Shown here in pieces: positions 7,945-8,194 of a stretch of DNA of 8,194 bases. Position 1 is the first letter of the stretch. Each line of letters opens with the position of its first letter. A program made the translations under genes and the position numbers. The notes under the pieces are model-generated. The model had not been told where the DNA came from. It worked only from the letters and a program-made list of their open reading frames with translations, and did not search any database. The stretch is from Candidatus Binataceae bacterium (GTDB taxonomy: Bacteria; Desulfobacterota; Binatia; Binatales; Binataceae), in the NCBI GenBank assembly GCA_030042765.1, contig JASHZA010000408.1, forward strand, positions 1 through 8,194, written 5' to 3'.

Positions 7945-8194
7945 GGCGGTGACGGGACCGCCAGAGATGGACAGAAACTGTAGGGTGGCCACGGTCCGCT
8001 CAGCACGAGGCTCAGACCCCGCTCGGCATGTTCGAGGTTTATCCTGTCGATGAGGCCTGCCAGATCCGCCCAGCGGTCGCGCGCGACCAAGGCCGCGAGG
8101 TTCAGCACCAACTCCCTCGAATCATCCGGCGACGCACTGTCGAGTATCTTTCGCTGGCGCAGATCGGTCGTACACGGTTCGAGAGAACGGGCCA
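7941..8194 (-). CDS. Gas vesicle protein GvpL/GvpF family (C-terminal part)
   Basis: This is the last 83 codons of a gene that enters from the right edge on the minus strand. The C-terminus reads RGLSLVLSGPWPPYSFCP, matching the GPWPPY(N/S)F end of GvpL/GvpF proteins and of the complete paralogue next to it. A helical stretch (SRELVLNLAALVARDRWADL) precedes it. The other two frames on this strand hit stops, so the frame is clear. Its TGA overlaps the ATG of the downstream paralogue (7941-7944), giving tight translational coupling. After the family motif it carries eight further residues, SLAVPSPP, before the stop. The identification rests mainly on the C-terminal motif and the neighbour. Confidence 0.8.
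   Translation of the reverse strand, partial: ARSLEPCTTDLRQRKILDSASPDDSRELVLNLAALVARDRWADLAGLIDRINLEHAERGLSLVLSGPWPPYSFCPSLAVPSPP
7979..7991. repeat. 13-base direct repeat (copy 2)
   Basis: Identical to 7233-7245 and 746 bases away. It encodes the WPPY of the partial upstream GvpL/GvpF gene, and is best read as a trace of gene duplication. Confidence 0.6.

Noticed and set aside
7233..7991. 13-base direct repeat as a possible attachment or recombination site
   Set aside because: Both copies encode the same conserved motif in paralogous genes, with no integrase or tRNA nearby.
7945..7992. Upstream GTG start adding 16 residues to the complete GvpL/GvpF
   Set aside because: The extra residues are the other frame of the upstream gene's WPPYSF region; the ATG at 7944 gives the standard family N-terminus and an ATGA overlap.

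Overview
This GC-rich bacterial window has two functional blocks in a tail-to-tail arrangement. No replication, phage, transposon, CRISPR, rRNA or tRNA signal was seen. The compact plus-strand operon, GC-rich codon use and gene content fit a Gram-negative environmental bacterium, probably a proteobacterium or a related lineage. The sequence alone does not fix the taxon.

Block 1 (1-6357, plus strand) is a nearly complete operon for an N-type rotary ATPase, the laterally transferred variant of the F-type enzyme. The order is atpD (beta, 5' end outside the window), atpC (epsilon), atpQ, atpR, atpB (a), atpE (c), atpF (b), atpA (alpha), atpG (gamma). This is the N-ATPase order D-C-Q-R-B-E-F-A-G. 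It differs from the housekeeping B-E-F-H-A-G-D-C order, there is no separate delta gene (atpH), and two small membrane proteins, Q and R, are present. Genes overlap or nearly touch (ATGA overlaps at Q/R, R/B and E/F; a 17-base overlap at F/A; 3 bases at A/G), so they are almost certainly one transcript. The c subunit has a carboxylate in each helix (E26 and E59). The b subunit is long and ends in a delta-like region. The host probably has a separate housekeeping ATP synthase elsewhere, with this enzyme acting as an accessory ion pump.

Block 2 (6470-8194, minus strand) is the downstream end of a gas vesicle gene cluster. It holds the C-terminal part of one GvpL/GvpF protein (7941-8194), a complete second GvpL/GvpF paralogue (7195-7944) joined to it by an ATGA overlap, and then an unrecognised protein of about 211 residues (6470-7105) in the same orientation. 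The gas vesicle shell gene gvpA and the other accessory genes would lie beyond the right edge.

The blocks converge on a short intergenic stretch (6358-6469) with a GC-rich hairpin but no clear run of T. No promoter is visible for either block: both transcripts start outside the window. The least explained item is the protein at 6470-7105. The other points worth checking are the c-subunit ion site and the physical linkage of an N-ATPase to gas vesicle genes.
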